Shown piece after piece: positions 1 through 6,751 of a stretch of DNA of 9,221 bases. Where the stretch lies: the NCBI GenBank assembly GCA_021799325.1, contig JAJZAS010000047.1, forward strand, positions 1-9,221, given 5' to 3'. Position numbers and translations under genes: made by a program. The DNA is from Bacillota bacterium. Lineage in GTDB: Bacteria > Bacillota > Bacilli > Alicyclobacillales > SLC66. Numbering within the stretch: position 1 is the stretch's first letter; each line of letters opens with the position of its first letter. The notes beneath the pieces were generated by a model. The model had not been told where the DNA came from. It did not search any database and was given only the letters and a program-made list of their open reading frames with translations.

Positions 1-29
1 TTGACAAGCAAAAGAGCCACTTTCGCTCA
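1..29 (-). other. MalF reading frame continuing past the in-frame stop
   Basis: Read in the malF frame, the bases after the TGA (27-29) give AKVALLLVN to the window edge with no further stop. MalF/UgpA permeases commonly carry a PxWAKxAxLLVNLW-like stretch just here, as I recall from family sequences. The stop therefore probably replaces a tryptophan codon by a single TGG-to-TGA change. The gene may be a recent pseudogene, the base may be a sequence error, or the stop may be read through. TGA is not Trp in this genome, because malE, the rRNA methyltransferase and the GT2 gene all end with TGA. Confidence 0.7.
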
Positions 30-551
30 AAATGGATTGAGGAGCCAAGGTACGGGGCCTAACCCAACGTAATGCAAAAGTTGATTGATATTGCCGTGAT
101 TAAAATCCAACATGGCACTCCAGGCGAGCTGCGATGCCAGCGCAGGTACGGCCCAAGGGATAATCAGAATGCCCCGGTAAAATACAGACTCTTTCATATG
201 GCGGTTGTTGAGAAAAACAGCCATGATAAGCCCCAGCAAATAATTGAAAACAGTCGTAGACACCGCAAAAATAAAAGTCCAGGCAATCGTAGGCAAAAAG
301 TAAGGGCCCCATTGACCAAAAAGGATGGAAGTGTAGTTACTAAGTCCCACCCAACTGTAATTGAGAAAATGAGAGCCACTATCATAATTGGTGAACGAAA
401 TATAAATGGTATATAGAATAGGGCCAAGGCTCAAAATTCCAATTGTCACTAACGTTGGAAGCAAATAGACGTAGGCAATTCCTTGGGTTTTTCTCTTCCG
501 ACGAGGGTGTTTGCGCGCTTTTGGCGTCAATTGCGTGGCAGGAGTGGCCAT
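27..551 (-). CDS. malF: Maltose ABC transporter permease MalF, N-terminal part, cut by an in-frame TGA
   Basis: This is the N-terminal part of a MalF-type inner-membrane permease, which would pair with MalG to move maltose or maltodextrin delivered by MalE. A basic cytoplasmic tail (about residues 11-22, rich in K and R) is followed by a first membrane helix (about 25-50, with YLLPTLV), a loop with WVGLSNY (67-73) typical of MalF/UgpA permeases, a helix at about 88-115 and another at 127-147 (FYRGILIIPWAVPALAS). The ATG has AAGGAGG at 559-565, seven bases upstream. The reading frame stops at TGA (27-29) after 174 residues, whereas family members are about 290 or more, so the EAA loop that contacts the ATPase is missing. 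The frame past the stop still looks like MalF. It lies 93 bases downstream of malE, presumably in one operon. Family assignment is secure; whether the gene works is not. Confidence 0.88.
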   Translation of the reverse strand: MATPATQLTPKARKHPRRKRKTQGIAYVYLLPTLVTIGILSLGPILYTIYISFTNYDSGSHFLNYSWVGLSNYTSILFGQWGPYFLPTIAWTFIFAVSTTVFNYLLGLIMAVFLNNRHMKESVFYRGILIIPWAVPALASQLAWSAMLDFNHGNINQLLHYVGLGPVPWLLNPF

Positions 552-589
552 CGGTATACCTCCTTGTCTTCAAACTCCGTACATAGGAG

Positions 590-622
590 ATGTGGAGGCA
601 CCAAGTGGTGATGCCTCCACAT
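590..622 (-). promoter_or_regulatory. Perfect hairpin between malE and malF
   Basis: The arms TGTGGAGGCA (591-600) and TGCCTCCACA (612-621) are exact inverted repeats, and 590/622 adds an eleventh pair around an 11-base loop. In the minus-strand transcript the hairpin sits 23 bases after the malE stop and well before the malF ribosome binding site. No run of U follows, so it does not look like an intrinsic terminator. By analogy with the malE-malF intercistronic repeats of enterobacteria, it may protect the upstream malE message from 3' decay or partly attenuate transcription, giving more binding protein than permease. The structure is seen; the role is inferred. Confidence 0.7.
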
Positions 623-644
623 AAATGGTGGAACGCTTAAATGA

Positions 645-1871
645 TCAGCCTACAGATTCACCGACAAGAATTTGTTTGACCGCATTTTGTGCGGCTACTT
701 GCGGAGTTTCTTTGCCTTGAGTGACAAATGTCAGCATATTGCCAGCAGGCGTCCAAACTGCGTTCATCGCAGGAATGTTCGGCATTGGCGTGCCATATTT
801 AAGCGCTTGGGCAAATGCATCGTTAAGCGGATTTTGTTTGACAGCTGCGCTGTCGATCAAAGATTTGATCACAGGGAGACGATGGCCAACAGAAAGTTCC
901 TTGAGTGGGGTCGTCTTTGCAATATACTGCGCCAAACTCCATGCGGCAGCCTGATTCGGCGTGCGGGTGCTCACGACGAGCGTTTGATAGCCTTCAAAGG
1001 TTTGTGGATGCTTGCCATTAGGCAGGAGTGGCAATGGCTCGACCGCAAATGGAACTTTCGCTTTCAGGAGTCCTGGCGTATCCCATGGGCCCGAGATGTA
1101 CATAGCCGTTTTGCCAGATTGGAAGTCCGTCAGCGCATAGTTGTTGTTGAAGTTAGGTGACATGAAGTGGTATTTGAAGACAAAGTCGCGAATCAGGTTC
1201 AGCCCTGCGATGCCGCCAGAACTTGCAAGGCCGATGTCGCCGGCGTTGGCATATCCTTTATTGCTTCCGAATACATATCCGCCCATACCACCGATGTAGG
1301 CGTAGCTGAAATAGAAGTTGTTGTCTGGGAATTCAAAGCCATATTTTTTCGCATCAGTAATAAATTGATTCCAGGTTTTGGGCGGTGTTTTAATTTTGTT
1401 AGTGCGATAGAAGAGGGCATAGGTCTCAGCGGCAAGCGGAATGCCATACATGGTGTGGCCATAAGAGACGGCTCCGATCGCTGGTTGAATATATAGGTTG
1501 GTATTGATCACGCCTTTAGGCACTGGGGCGATGACACCGGCCTGTTGCAGTGGTCCTAGGTTGTTATGCGGAATACCAATGGCCATGTCGGCGGAGTTAC
1601 TGCGAACGGCTTGCTCGAAGTCGTTGAAGTTGCTGTCCGATGATTTGTCAACAATGGTCACCGTATCGCCATGCAATTTGCCCCACGCATTGGCGGTGGC
1701 TTGCATCAATTGCGCTTCCGGACCTCCCCACCAGGACCAAATGGTCAAATGGATGCCGGATGGCACGGAAGAGTGTTTTGCAGTTGCACCTGCGGGCATT
1801 GCACCGATGAATGTGGTGCCGAGTGTGCCAATGGCAAGGGCGACAGAAGCAATTTTGGAAAGCCTTTTCAT
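645..1871 (-). CDS. malE: Maltose/maltodextrin-binding protein MalE, secreted type without lipobox
   Basis: This is a family 1 extracellular solute-binding protein of 408 residues, the usual size for MalE, that would capture maltose or maltodextrin outside the membrane and hand it to MalF/MalG. Residues 1-31 form a Sec signal: a KRLSK basic start, a hydrophobic core, and an A-T-A box for signal peptidase I at 29-31. The mature part opens with LTIWSWWGGPE, the usual first strand with sugar-stacking aromatics, then has ADMAIGIPHNNLG and the hinge segment MYGIPLAAET found in MalE proteins. There is no cysteine anywhere, so it cannot be a lipoprotein, which is unusual for a Gram-positive binding protein. 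The ATG has GAAAGGGG at 1880-1887, eight bases upstream. It is the first gene after the regulatory gap and is followed by malF. The function is confident; the exact sugar is inferred from malP and pgmB nearby. Confidence 0.93.
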   Translation of the reverse strand: MKRLSKIASVALAIGTLGTTFIGAMPAGATAKHSSVPSGIHLTIWSWWGGPEAQLMQATANAWGKLHGDTVTIVDKSSDSNFNDFEQAVRSNSADMAIGIPHNNLGPLQQAGVIAPVPKGVINTNLYIQPAIGAVSYGHTMYGIPLAAETYALFYRTNKIKTPPKTWNQFITDAKKYGFEFPDNNFYFSYAYIGGMGGYVFGSNKGYANAGDIGLASSGGIAGLNLIRDFVFKYHFMSPNFNNNYALTDFQSGKTAMYISGPWDTPGLLKAKVPFAVEPLPLLPNGKHPQTFEGYQTLVVSTRTPNQAAAWSLAQYIAKTTPLKELSVGHRLPVIKSLIDSAAVKQNPLNDAFAQALKYGTPMPNIPAMNAVWTPAGNMLTFVTQGKETPQVAAQNAVKQILVGESVG

Positions 1872-1950
1872 GTAATGTTCCCCTTTCTATTTGTTTTGGG
1901 GAGATTCACCAGTAGAACTGTGAGAATTACCCCCAGATTGATATTGTCGA

Positions 1951-1990
1951 AAACTCATGCAACCTACTGTTCAATCGTTTGCATGAATTT
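1951..1990 (-). repeat. Long near-palindrome in the malE leader
   Basis: Plus-strand arms AAACTCATGCAA (1951-1962) and TTGCATGAATTT (1979-1990) are inverted repeats with 11 of 12 positions paired; the remaining position is a G-U pair in minus-strand RNA. The spacer is 16 bases. The right arm overlaps the operator at 1970-1983. If transcription starts near 1990, the message would begin with this stem-loop, which could stabilise it. Alternatively it is a second binding element for a dimeric regulator. Confidence 0.55.
1970..1983. promoter_or_regulatory. LacI-family operator before malE (proximal)
   Basis: TTCAATCGTTTGCA matches 12 of 14 bases of the palindrome TGCAAACGTTTGCA, which has the central CG typical of sites for LacI-family regulators (MalR-like repressors or CcpA at cre). 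It lies about 100 bases upstream of the malE ATG and just downstream of a TATGAT -10 candidate, a place suited to repression. The half-site CGTTTGCA is identical to that of the distal site at 2199-2212. Which protein binds cannot be told from the sequence. Confidence 0.6.
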
Positions 1991-2198
1991 CAATGAGATC
2001 ATATTCGCCATTTGCTTTTTTATTTCCTGCTACAAAACGAAAAATTTTCGATAAAATTTTTTTATGGAAAATAGGCAGGTTTGTCGCTTGTCATAAGCGG
2101 TTTTAGATTAATGTGGGGAAACCGTAACCGCCCATCGTCATGATGCCCAAAGACGGTTGATTGGACGTGAAAAGAGGGGGAATGAGACATGATTTTCA

Positions 2199-2212
2199 TG
2201 CATACGTTTGCA
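2199..2212. promoter_or_regulatory. LacI-family operator before malE (distal)
   Basis: TGCATACGTTTGCA is a 13-of-14 match to the palindrome TGCAAACGTTTGCA. It sits 21 bases past the methyltransferase stop and about 330 bases before malE. With the proximal site at 1970-1983 it could support DNA looping by a tetramer, or it could serve a second upstream promoter. A short palindrome (CATGA, 3 bases, TCATG; 2188-2200) abuts it. Confidence 0.6.
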
Positions 2213-2233
2213 AGTGAAACCGCTACCATGTGC

Positions 2234-3691
2234 TCAATTCGTGCTAGCAAATCCATAAGAGCGCCGTAATCCTTTAGGATAATGGTTTTTTACCATGCCA
2301 TGGACCGCTTTTCCCCAACCAAGAGGGGCTCCATCAACCGTGACAAGTACCCATCCGTTAAGGTCCTCGCAAGGGATGGTCTGCCCACGTAAATAATCGA
2401 GAACTCGATCATCACCGTAGCGCAAGCGAAGTTCCAGTTGCACATCTTCTGGTCGCAATGCAAGCGCAAGTGAATGGTGTGGCACAGCGTGTCCATACTC
2501 CATACGCATAAGCGCCAGTCCCGGTCGAAGCAATGGGTGGATGAGTTGCGCGCCTTCTGTTAAAGCGTAAAAGGTATCCCCGATAGTTTGTAGGGTATAG
2601 CCGCTTTTCAGTCGTTCCAGCCAATCGACGCTCAATACTTCTCTCGCAAAGGACTCAAAATCAGTTTTCAGGTTTTTGGTTTTTGCGCCTGTTTGACGAC
2701 CGTGCCTAGTTTTGTTGGGGAACGCAGTACCGTGCTGCTTTTCAAATCGGGCGATGAAATGGCCTTCCCCATTAGTGTGCTGTGGAAAAAAACGACCGGC
2801 GTGTTGGGTGGGGATTTCATCCCAATTTGCTGGCATGGCATTCAGTGCTTCTTGGATGAACGGGTGTCTTTGTCCTGTGTGCCTCAGTTGCATAGGCGAT
2901 AATGCGGCGTCCATTTCTGGCAATGCCACAGGGGAAAGTTGCATGTCAGGGTGGGTCATTGCAAATTTCGCACATACTAGTTCATTTTCAATAGGGTTGA
3001 ATGTACAAGTGGAGTATACCAATCTTCCGCCAGGCTTCAGCATTTGATAGGCCTCTTTAAGAATTTCAAGTTGGCGAGCGGCATTTTTTATGAGGTTCTC
3101 AAGCGTCCAATGCGCAGTGGCCTCCGGCTCGCGCCGGAATAGCCCTTCTCCGCTGCAAGGGGCATCCACCAGAATTCCGTCAAAAAAATCCTGATAGGCT
3201 TTGGTCAACCGCTGGGGCTCAACATTAGCTACCGCGGTGCGGGTGAGTCCCCACCTTTCGATGTTTTCAGCTAGCGCTTCCGCGCGGGCAGGGTGGGGGT
3301 CGTTCGCTAGTAAAAAACCTGTGTTTTCCATCAAGGCACCAATTTGTGTCGTTTTGCCGCCAGGCGCCGCGCAAAGATCTAGGATATTCTCACCTTGCAC
3401 TGGGGCAAGAACAGTGACAGGGGCCATAGCGGTTGGTTCTTGCAAATAGAGGCAACCTGCGGCGTGCAACGGGTCGTTGCCGATTTTGGATGCCTGACTC
3501 ACATAATAAGCATTTGTAGCCCAAGGAATAGAGTTGCCTTGCTCAAATTGTAAGTCGACTTTTCGCAAGGGATGGATCCTCATTCCTCGGGTGTAGGGTT
3601 CTATATAAGCAGAGAGATAGGCTTCCCAAGCGGATTCGCCAAAAGAAGAAACAAACAATTCTTTGTATCCCTCAGGAAAAACATGATCCAT
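2234..3691 (-). CDS. rsmF: RsmF/NSUN-type 16S rRNA (cytosine-C5) methyltransferase
   Basis: This 485-residue SAM-dependent enzyme would methylate carbon 5 of cytosines in 16S rRNA in the cytoplasm. An N-terminal RNA-binding part (about 1-95, with AYYVSQASKIG-type spacing and QEPTAMAP at 84-91) precedes a Rossmann methyltransferase domain. Motif I is LDLCAAPGGKT (104-114), motif IV is DAPCSGEG (176-183, Cys179) and motif VI is YSTCTFNP (226-233, Cys229, the nucleophile). HTNGEGHF (305-312) and the C-terminal GWGKAVHGMVKNHYPKGLR (about 458-476) are characteristic of the RsmF/YebU C-terminal domains. The ATG at 3689-3691 is chosen over an upstream TTG because AAAGGAG lies eight bases before it. 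It starts 13 bases after malP. The site in rRNA (C1407 in E. coli, several in Thermus) is known for the family but not shown here. Confidence 0.92.
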   Translation of the reverse strand: MDHVFPEGYKELFVSSFGESAWEAYLSAYIEPYTRGMRIHPLRKVDLQFEQGNSIPWATNAYYVSQASKIGNDPLHAAGCLYLQEPTAMAPVTVLAPVQGENILDLCAAPGGKTTQIGALMENTGFLLANDPHPARAEALAENIERWGLTRTAVANVEPQRLTKAYQDFFDGILVDAPCSGEGLFRREPEATAHWTLENLIKNAARQLEILKEAYQMLKPGGRLVYSTCTFNPIENELVCAKFAMTHPDMQLSPVALPEMDAALSPMQLRHTGQRHPFIQEALNAMPANWDEIPTQHAGRFFPQHTNGEGHFIARFEKQHGTAFPNKTRHGRQTGAKTKNLKTDFESFAREVLSVDWLERLKSGYTLQTIGDTFYALTEGAQLIHPLLRPGLALMRMEYGHAVPHHSLALALRPEDVQLELRLRYGDDRVLDYLRGQTIPCEDLNGWVLVTVDGAPLGWGKAVHGMVKNHYPKGLRRSYGFASTN

Positions 3692-3699
3692 CCGCCTTG

Positions 3700-3706
3700 C
3701 TCCTTT
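3700..3706 (-). promoter_or_regulatory. Ribosome binding site of rsmF, overlapping the malP stop
   Basis: AAAGGAG on the minus strand ends eight bases before the ATG at 3689-3691 and shares two bases with the malP stop codon TAA (3705-3707). The overlap fixes the rsmF start at this ATG rather than the TTG seven codons upstream, and suggests that translation of rsmF is coupled to that of malP. Confidence 0.75.
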
Positions 3707-5987
3707 ATCCAATCATTCTGGCTGACGTTGTCTCGACAGTTAACGACTCATTCGCTTTCAACTGATAATTTTGGTGATACAGCGTGAGCGGCACTTCCAC
3801 ACTCGTTTCGTTGTGGATGGTCACTGTATCTTTTTTGACTATCACGTTGATGCGGGCTCCCCTAAACATGAGTTTGAAGGAATAAGACTCCCAATGCGCC
3901 ATTAAAAATGGGGTGAGGTGTACCCTTCCCTCTTGCACTCGAAAACCGCCGAACCCGTACACCACCGACATCCATGTGCCTGCCATGCTGGTGATGTGGC
4001 ATCCGTCTTCAGTGTCGTTGTTGTAATCGTTTAAATCAAGCCGGGAGGTGCGAAGGTAGAGTTCATAAGCCTTGTCCCGATACCCCAGTTCACATGCCAA
4101 TATGCTATGTACACAGGGGGAAAGCGAGGATTCGTGTACCGTAAGTGGTTCATAAAAATCAAAGTTTCTGCGCTTGGTCTCCAAGTCGTACCTGTCGCCA
4201 AGGAAAAACAATCCCTGAAGTACATCTGCTTGTTTGATGTAGCAGGAACGAAGAATTCGATCCCAGGACCAGTGCTGATTAATTGGCACTTCGCTCGGAT
4301 TAATGGCAGTGGCTGGAATGATCACTTTGTCCAAAAATCCATCCTGTTGGAGAAATAGTCCAGCTTCCTGATCCATCGGGTAATACATATTGGCGATGAT
4401 GTCTTGCCATTTTTTCGTTTCAGAAGATTCGATACCTAGCTTTTCGACAAGTTCATGCAGACGTTGGGGGTGGCTCTCTTGCAGATTCCGCATGACTTCC
4501 AGTGTGTATTCCATCGTCCAGCTTGCCATTCGGTTGGTGTACCAGTTGTTGTTTACGTTGTTCTCGTATTCATTCGGGCCAGTGACGCCAAGGATCACGT
4601 ACTTGTTTTTCGACTGCGAATAGTTCACGCGCTCCGCCCAAAACCGTGAAATCTCCACCAGGACCTCAAACCCGTACTCACCCAAATACTCCGCATCGCC
4701 TGTGTAATTGACGTAGTTGTAAATTGCGTAGGCGATGGCACCGTTGCGATGGATCTCCTCGAAGGTGATTTCCCATTCGTTATGGCATTCTTCCCCGTTC
4801 ATCGTGACCATTGGGTATAAGGCACCACGCTTGAAGCCAAGCTTGCTCGCATTTTCTTTTGCCTTTTCAAGATGGCGATAGCGATAGATGAGCAAATTTC
4901 GCGCAATTTCCTGTGCTGAGGTGCTGAGATAAAATGGTAGGCAATACGCTTCTGTGTCCCAGTAGGTGCTTCCTCCGTATTTTTCGCCAGTAAAGCCTTT
5001 TGGGCCGATGTTCAGGCGTTCGTCATCGCCGGTGTAGGTTTGGTTCAATTGAAAAATATTAAAGCGAATGCCTTGCTGGGCGGCCACATCACCGGTGATC
5101 ACAATATCGCTGTCGTTCCATTTGTTTTTCCATGCCTCTCGTTGCTCGGACAAAAGCTGATCAAATCCCATCGCTTTTGCTTCTTGAACCCGCTTTTCAG
5201 ATTGACTGACTAGATCCTCGACTGCGTGATCGCGTGAAGTGGCACTCGCGGCATATTTAAAGAGCGTGACCGTGTGATCCTTGTCAACAAGCACAGGTTC
5301 AAGAATTATGGGCGCATTATCCATCAAGAGTTCTACAGCTGTGGCGGTCGTGACATAAAAATCTAATTTTTTTGTTTTCATGGTCAAAGTCGCGGAGTCC
5401 ATTTGGTTAGTGCGATTTACTTCTTCCCAAAACTTCTCGCCATGATTAGAATCTCTGTTCATCACATCACCGTCAAGGTAGGGGGTTAGGGTAACCACTG
5501 CCTCTCTATTCAACGGAGTGATGCGATAGCGAATCGCACCAATTTCAGGGCGAGTCATGCTGACAAAGCGTAGGGCTTCCACTTTGACCTCTACGCCGCT
5601 TGGCAAAGTGGCGACAAAGGTGCGGGACAGATAGCCCTCGCGCATATTCAGCACCCGCTTGAAATTATTCACCGGGCAAGTGGCCAAATCAAGCACGACT
5701 CCGTCGATCTTTACATGAATACCAATCCAGTTGGTGCTGTTGATGACCTTGGCAAAGTACTCAGGATAGCCGTTTTTCCACCATCCTACCTGTGTCTTGT
5801 CCGGATAGTACACGCCCGCCAAGTAGCTGCCCTGTAGTGATGGTCCTGAATAATCTTCCTCAAAATTAGCCCGTTGGCCCATGTGGCCGTTGCCAATGCT
5901 GAAAATACTCTCCGAGATTTCTTGGTATTCGGGGTGAAAACCGTCTTCTATAATCAACCATTCATCAAGTTTCAGATAATTTTTCAT
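3705..5987 (-). CDS. malP: Maltose phosphorylase (GH65)
   Basis: It would phosphorolyse maltose to glucose and beta-D-glucose-1-phosphate in the cytoplasm (EC 2.4.1.8). At 760 residues it has the normal length for the family. Numbering from the ATG: an N-terminal beta-sandwich (about 1-270), then a helical barrel with YGGSTYWDTEAY (337-348), the substrate loop HNEWEITFEE (402-411) found in maltose phosphorylases, GVTGPNEYENN (467-477) holding the general acid Glu473, YIKQADVLQG (583-592), and the phosphate-binding HESSLSPC (618-625) and GCHITSMAGTW (662-672). A C-terminal beta-sheet closes it. GH65 also includes kojibiose, trehalose and nigerose phosphorylases; the loop at 402-411 and the malE/malF/pgmB context favour maltose. 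The ATG at 5985-5987 is preferred to the adjoining TTG because AGGGG (5996-6000) lies eight bases upstream. The operator at 6031-6044 suggests its own regulated promoter. Confidence 0.95.
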   Translation of the reverse strand: MKNYLKLDEWLIIEDGFHPEYQEISESIFSIGNGHMGQRANFEEDYSGPSLQGSYLAGVYYPDKTQVGWWKNGYPEYFAKVINSTNWIGIHVKIDGVVLDLATCPVNNFKRVLNMREGYLSRTFVATLPSGVEVKVEALRFVSMTRPEIGAIRYRITPLNREAVVTLTPYLDGDVMNRDSNHGEKFWEEVNRTNQMDSATLTMKTKKLDFYVTTATAVELLMDNAPIILEPVLVDKDHTVTLFKYAASATSRDHAVEDLVSQSEKRVQEAKAMGFDQLLSEQREAWKNKWNDSDIVITGDVAAQQGIRFNIFQLNQTYTGDDERLNIGPKGFTGEKYGGSTYWDTEAYCLPFYLSTSAQEIARNLLIYRYRHLEKAKENASKLGFKRGALYPMVTMNGEECHNEWEITFEEIHRNGAIAYAIYNYVNYTGDAEYLGEYGFEVLVEISRFWAERVNYSQSKNKYVILGVTGPNEYENNVNNNWYTNRMASWTMEYTLEVMRNLQESHPQRLHELVEKLGIESSETKKWQDIIANMYYPMDQEAGLFLQQDGFLDKVIIPATAINPSEVPINQHWSWDRILRSCYIKQADVLQGLFFLGDRYDLETKRRNFDFYEPLTVHESSLSPCVHSILACELGYRDKAYELYLRTSRLDLNDYNNDTEDGCHITSMAGTWMSVVYGFGGFRVQEGRVHLTPFLMAHWESYSFKLMFRGARINVIVKKDTVTIHNETSVEVPLTLYHQNYQLKANESLTVETTSARMIG

Positions 5988-6030
5988 CAAAGCAACCCCT
6001 AATACAGATTTTTACTCGCCAAACGACATG

Positions 6031-6044
6031 TGCAAACGTTTGTC
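6031..6044. promoter_or_regulatory. LacI-family operator before malP
   Basis: TGCAAACGTTTGTC is a 12-of-14 match to TGCAAACGTTTGCA, with a perfect 10-base core CAAACGTTTG (6033-6042). It lies 43 bases upstream of the malP ATG, in the 77-base gap after pgmB. A further CAAACG half-site stands 13 bases away at 6020-6025. The site implies regulated transcription starting inside this gap, although I find no strong -35/-10 pair. Confidence 0.65.
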
Positions 6045-6064
6045 CAGCTATAAAAATAAAATGT

Positions 6065-6715
6065 TTAAAGCGTTAACAGATCTTGAACTTTTACTTCAGC
6101 TAGCGAAGACACTACCCGATTTGCTATTCCTAGAATTTCAGGAGAACCCACTCCGATTGAGCGCATCCCTGCTTGTATAGCCGCTTCTATACCAGCCTTT
6201 GCATCTTCGAACACGATGCATTCTTGAGGAGGCACATGAAGTTCTGAGGCGCATCGCAGGAATACTTCTGGGTCTGGCTTGGCTTTACTTGCTTTGATGC
6301 CATCGACGATGGCATCAAAGTACTTGGTGATATGGGTGCGATCCAAAATCAACGTTGCGTTTTTGCTTGCAGAGCCAAGTGCCGTCATAAGCCCTTGTTC
6401 CTTTACTTCTATAAGTAAGGATTTGGCACCCGGCAACAGTTCGGATTCATCCATGTTAGAAATGTATTCGACATACCATTCATTTTTCCTTGCGGCAGCC
6501 TTTTGTTTTGAATCTTCATCAAGGGTGATGCCACCGATGCTAAGCAGAATCTCTAATGACCTCATACGACTGACGCCTTTTAGCTGCTCGTTTTGTTCTA
6601 AAGTAAAATCAAATCCCCACTCACTCGCCAATCGTTTCCATGCGAGAAAATGGTATTTCGCCGTGTCGACGATCACACCATCTAAATCAAAAATGCAGGC
6701 ACTTAAGGATTGCAC
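6065..6715 (-). CDS. pgmB: Beta-phosphoglucomutase (HAD superfamily)
   Basis: It would convert beta-D-glucose-1-phosphate, the product of MalP, to glucose-6-phosphate through a beta-glucose-1,6-bisphosphate intermediate (EC 5.4.2.6). The 216 residues match the family's usual 215-225. Motif I is FDLDGVIVDTA (9-19), with nucleophile Asp10 and acid/base Asp12. The cap domain has HFLAWKRLA and LKGVSRMRS. Motif II is GSASKNA, the motif III lysine lies in KASKAKPDPEVF, and motif IV is VFEDAKAGIEAA, whose Glu-Asp pair binds magnesium. I place the start at GTG 6713-6715, because AAAGGAGG stands seven bases before it; the longer GTG at 6734-6736 would put the ribosome binding site inside the coding region. 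It is first in the maltose gene order, with malP 77 bases downstream. Confidence 0.93.
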   Translation of the reverse strand: MQSLSACIFDLDGVIVDTAKYHFLAWKRLASEWGFDFTLEQNEQLKGVSRMRSLEILLSIGGITLDEDSKQKAAARKNEWYVEYISNMDESELLPGAKSLLIEVKEQGLMTALGSASKNATLILDRTHITKYFDAIVDGIKASKAKPDPEVFLRCASELHVPPQECIVFEDAKAGIEAAIQAGMRSIGVGSPEILGIANRVVSSLAEVKVQDLLTL

Positions 6716-6722
6716 AGGATTG

Positions 6723-6730
6723 CCTCCTTT
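6723..6730 (-). promoter_or_regulatory. Ribosome binding site that decides the pgmB start
   Basis: AAAGGAGG on the minus strand ends seven bases before GTG 6713-6715. An earlier in-frame GTG at 6734-6736 has no such site and would add seven residues (VSKGGNP) that are simply the translated ribosome binding site. PgmB proteins normally begin a few residues before the FDLDG motif, which agrees with the shorter start. Confidence 0.8.
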
Positions 6731-6751
6731 ACTCACTGTTCATGAGACTAT

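Larger units (their letters stand above)
1872..2233 (-). promoter_or_regulatory. Regulatory gap between the rRNA methyltransferase gene and malE
   Basis: This 362-base stretch has no convincing gene. It carries two LacI-type operators (centres about 229 bases apart), an AT-rich block at about 2038-2070 and a long near-palindrome in the malE leader. Candidate minus-strand promoter elements are a TATGAT -10 box at 1998-2003 with no good -35, which would start transcription near 1990 so that the proximal operator covers the start region. An alternative is GCGACA (2082-2087), 17 bases, then TAAAAA (2059-2064). Neither is strong, as is common for regulated promoters. I found no intrinsic terminator after the methyltransferase gene, so read-through from malP into malE is possible. 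Confidence 0.55.

Noticed and set aside
27..29. TGA read as tryptophan genome-wide (alternative genetic code)
   Set aside because: malE, rsmF and the GT2 gene end with TGA at natural C-termini, and tryptophan is encoded by TGG throughout, so the standard bacterial code applies.
590..622. Hairpin as intrinsic terminator ending the malE transcript
   Set aside because: The stem is good, but the bases after it in the minus-strand transcript are CTCCTATG rather than a U run, and malF follows at once with its own strong ribosome binding site.
672..1160. Plus-strand frame of 162 codons antisense to malE
   Set aside because: It lies wholly opposite a well-supported gene, is Arg/Cys-rich without domain motifs, and has no ribosome binding site of note; it is a shadow of malE codon use.
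2085..2099. Short hairpin CGCTT-GTCAT-AAGCG as a terminator after rsmF
   Set aside because: The stem is only five base pairs and no U run follows in the minus-strand transcript. On the plus strand there is no gene to terminate.
2062..2256. Small minus-strand frame of 64 codons between rsmF and malE
   Set aside because: It overlaps the rsmF end and the distal operator, its sequence resembles no family I know, and it covers regulatory DNA.
3705..3712. Overlapping TTG start for rsmF at 3710-3712
   Set aside because: The TTG gives an overlap with malP but no ribosome binding site at proper spacing; the ATG at 3689-3691 has AAAGGAG eight bases upstream.
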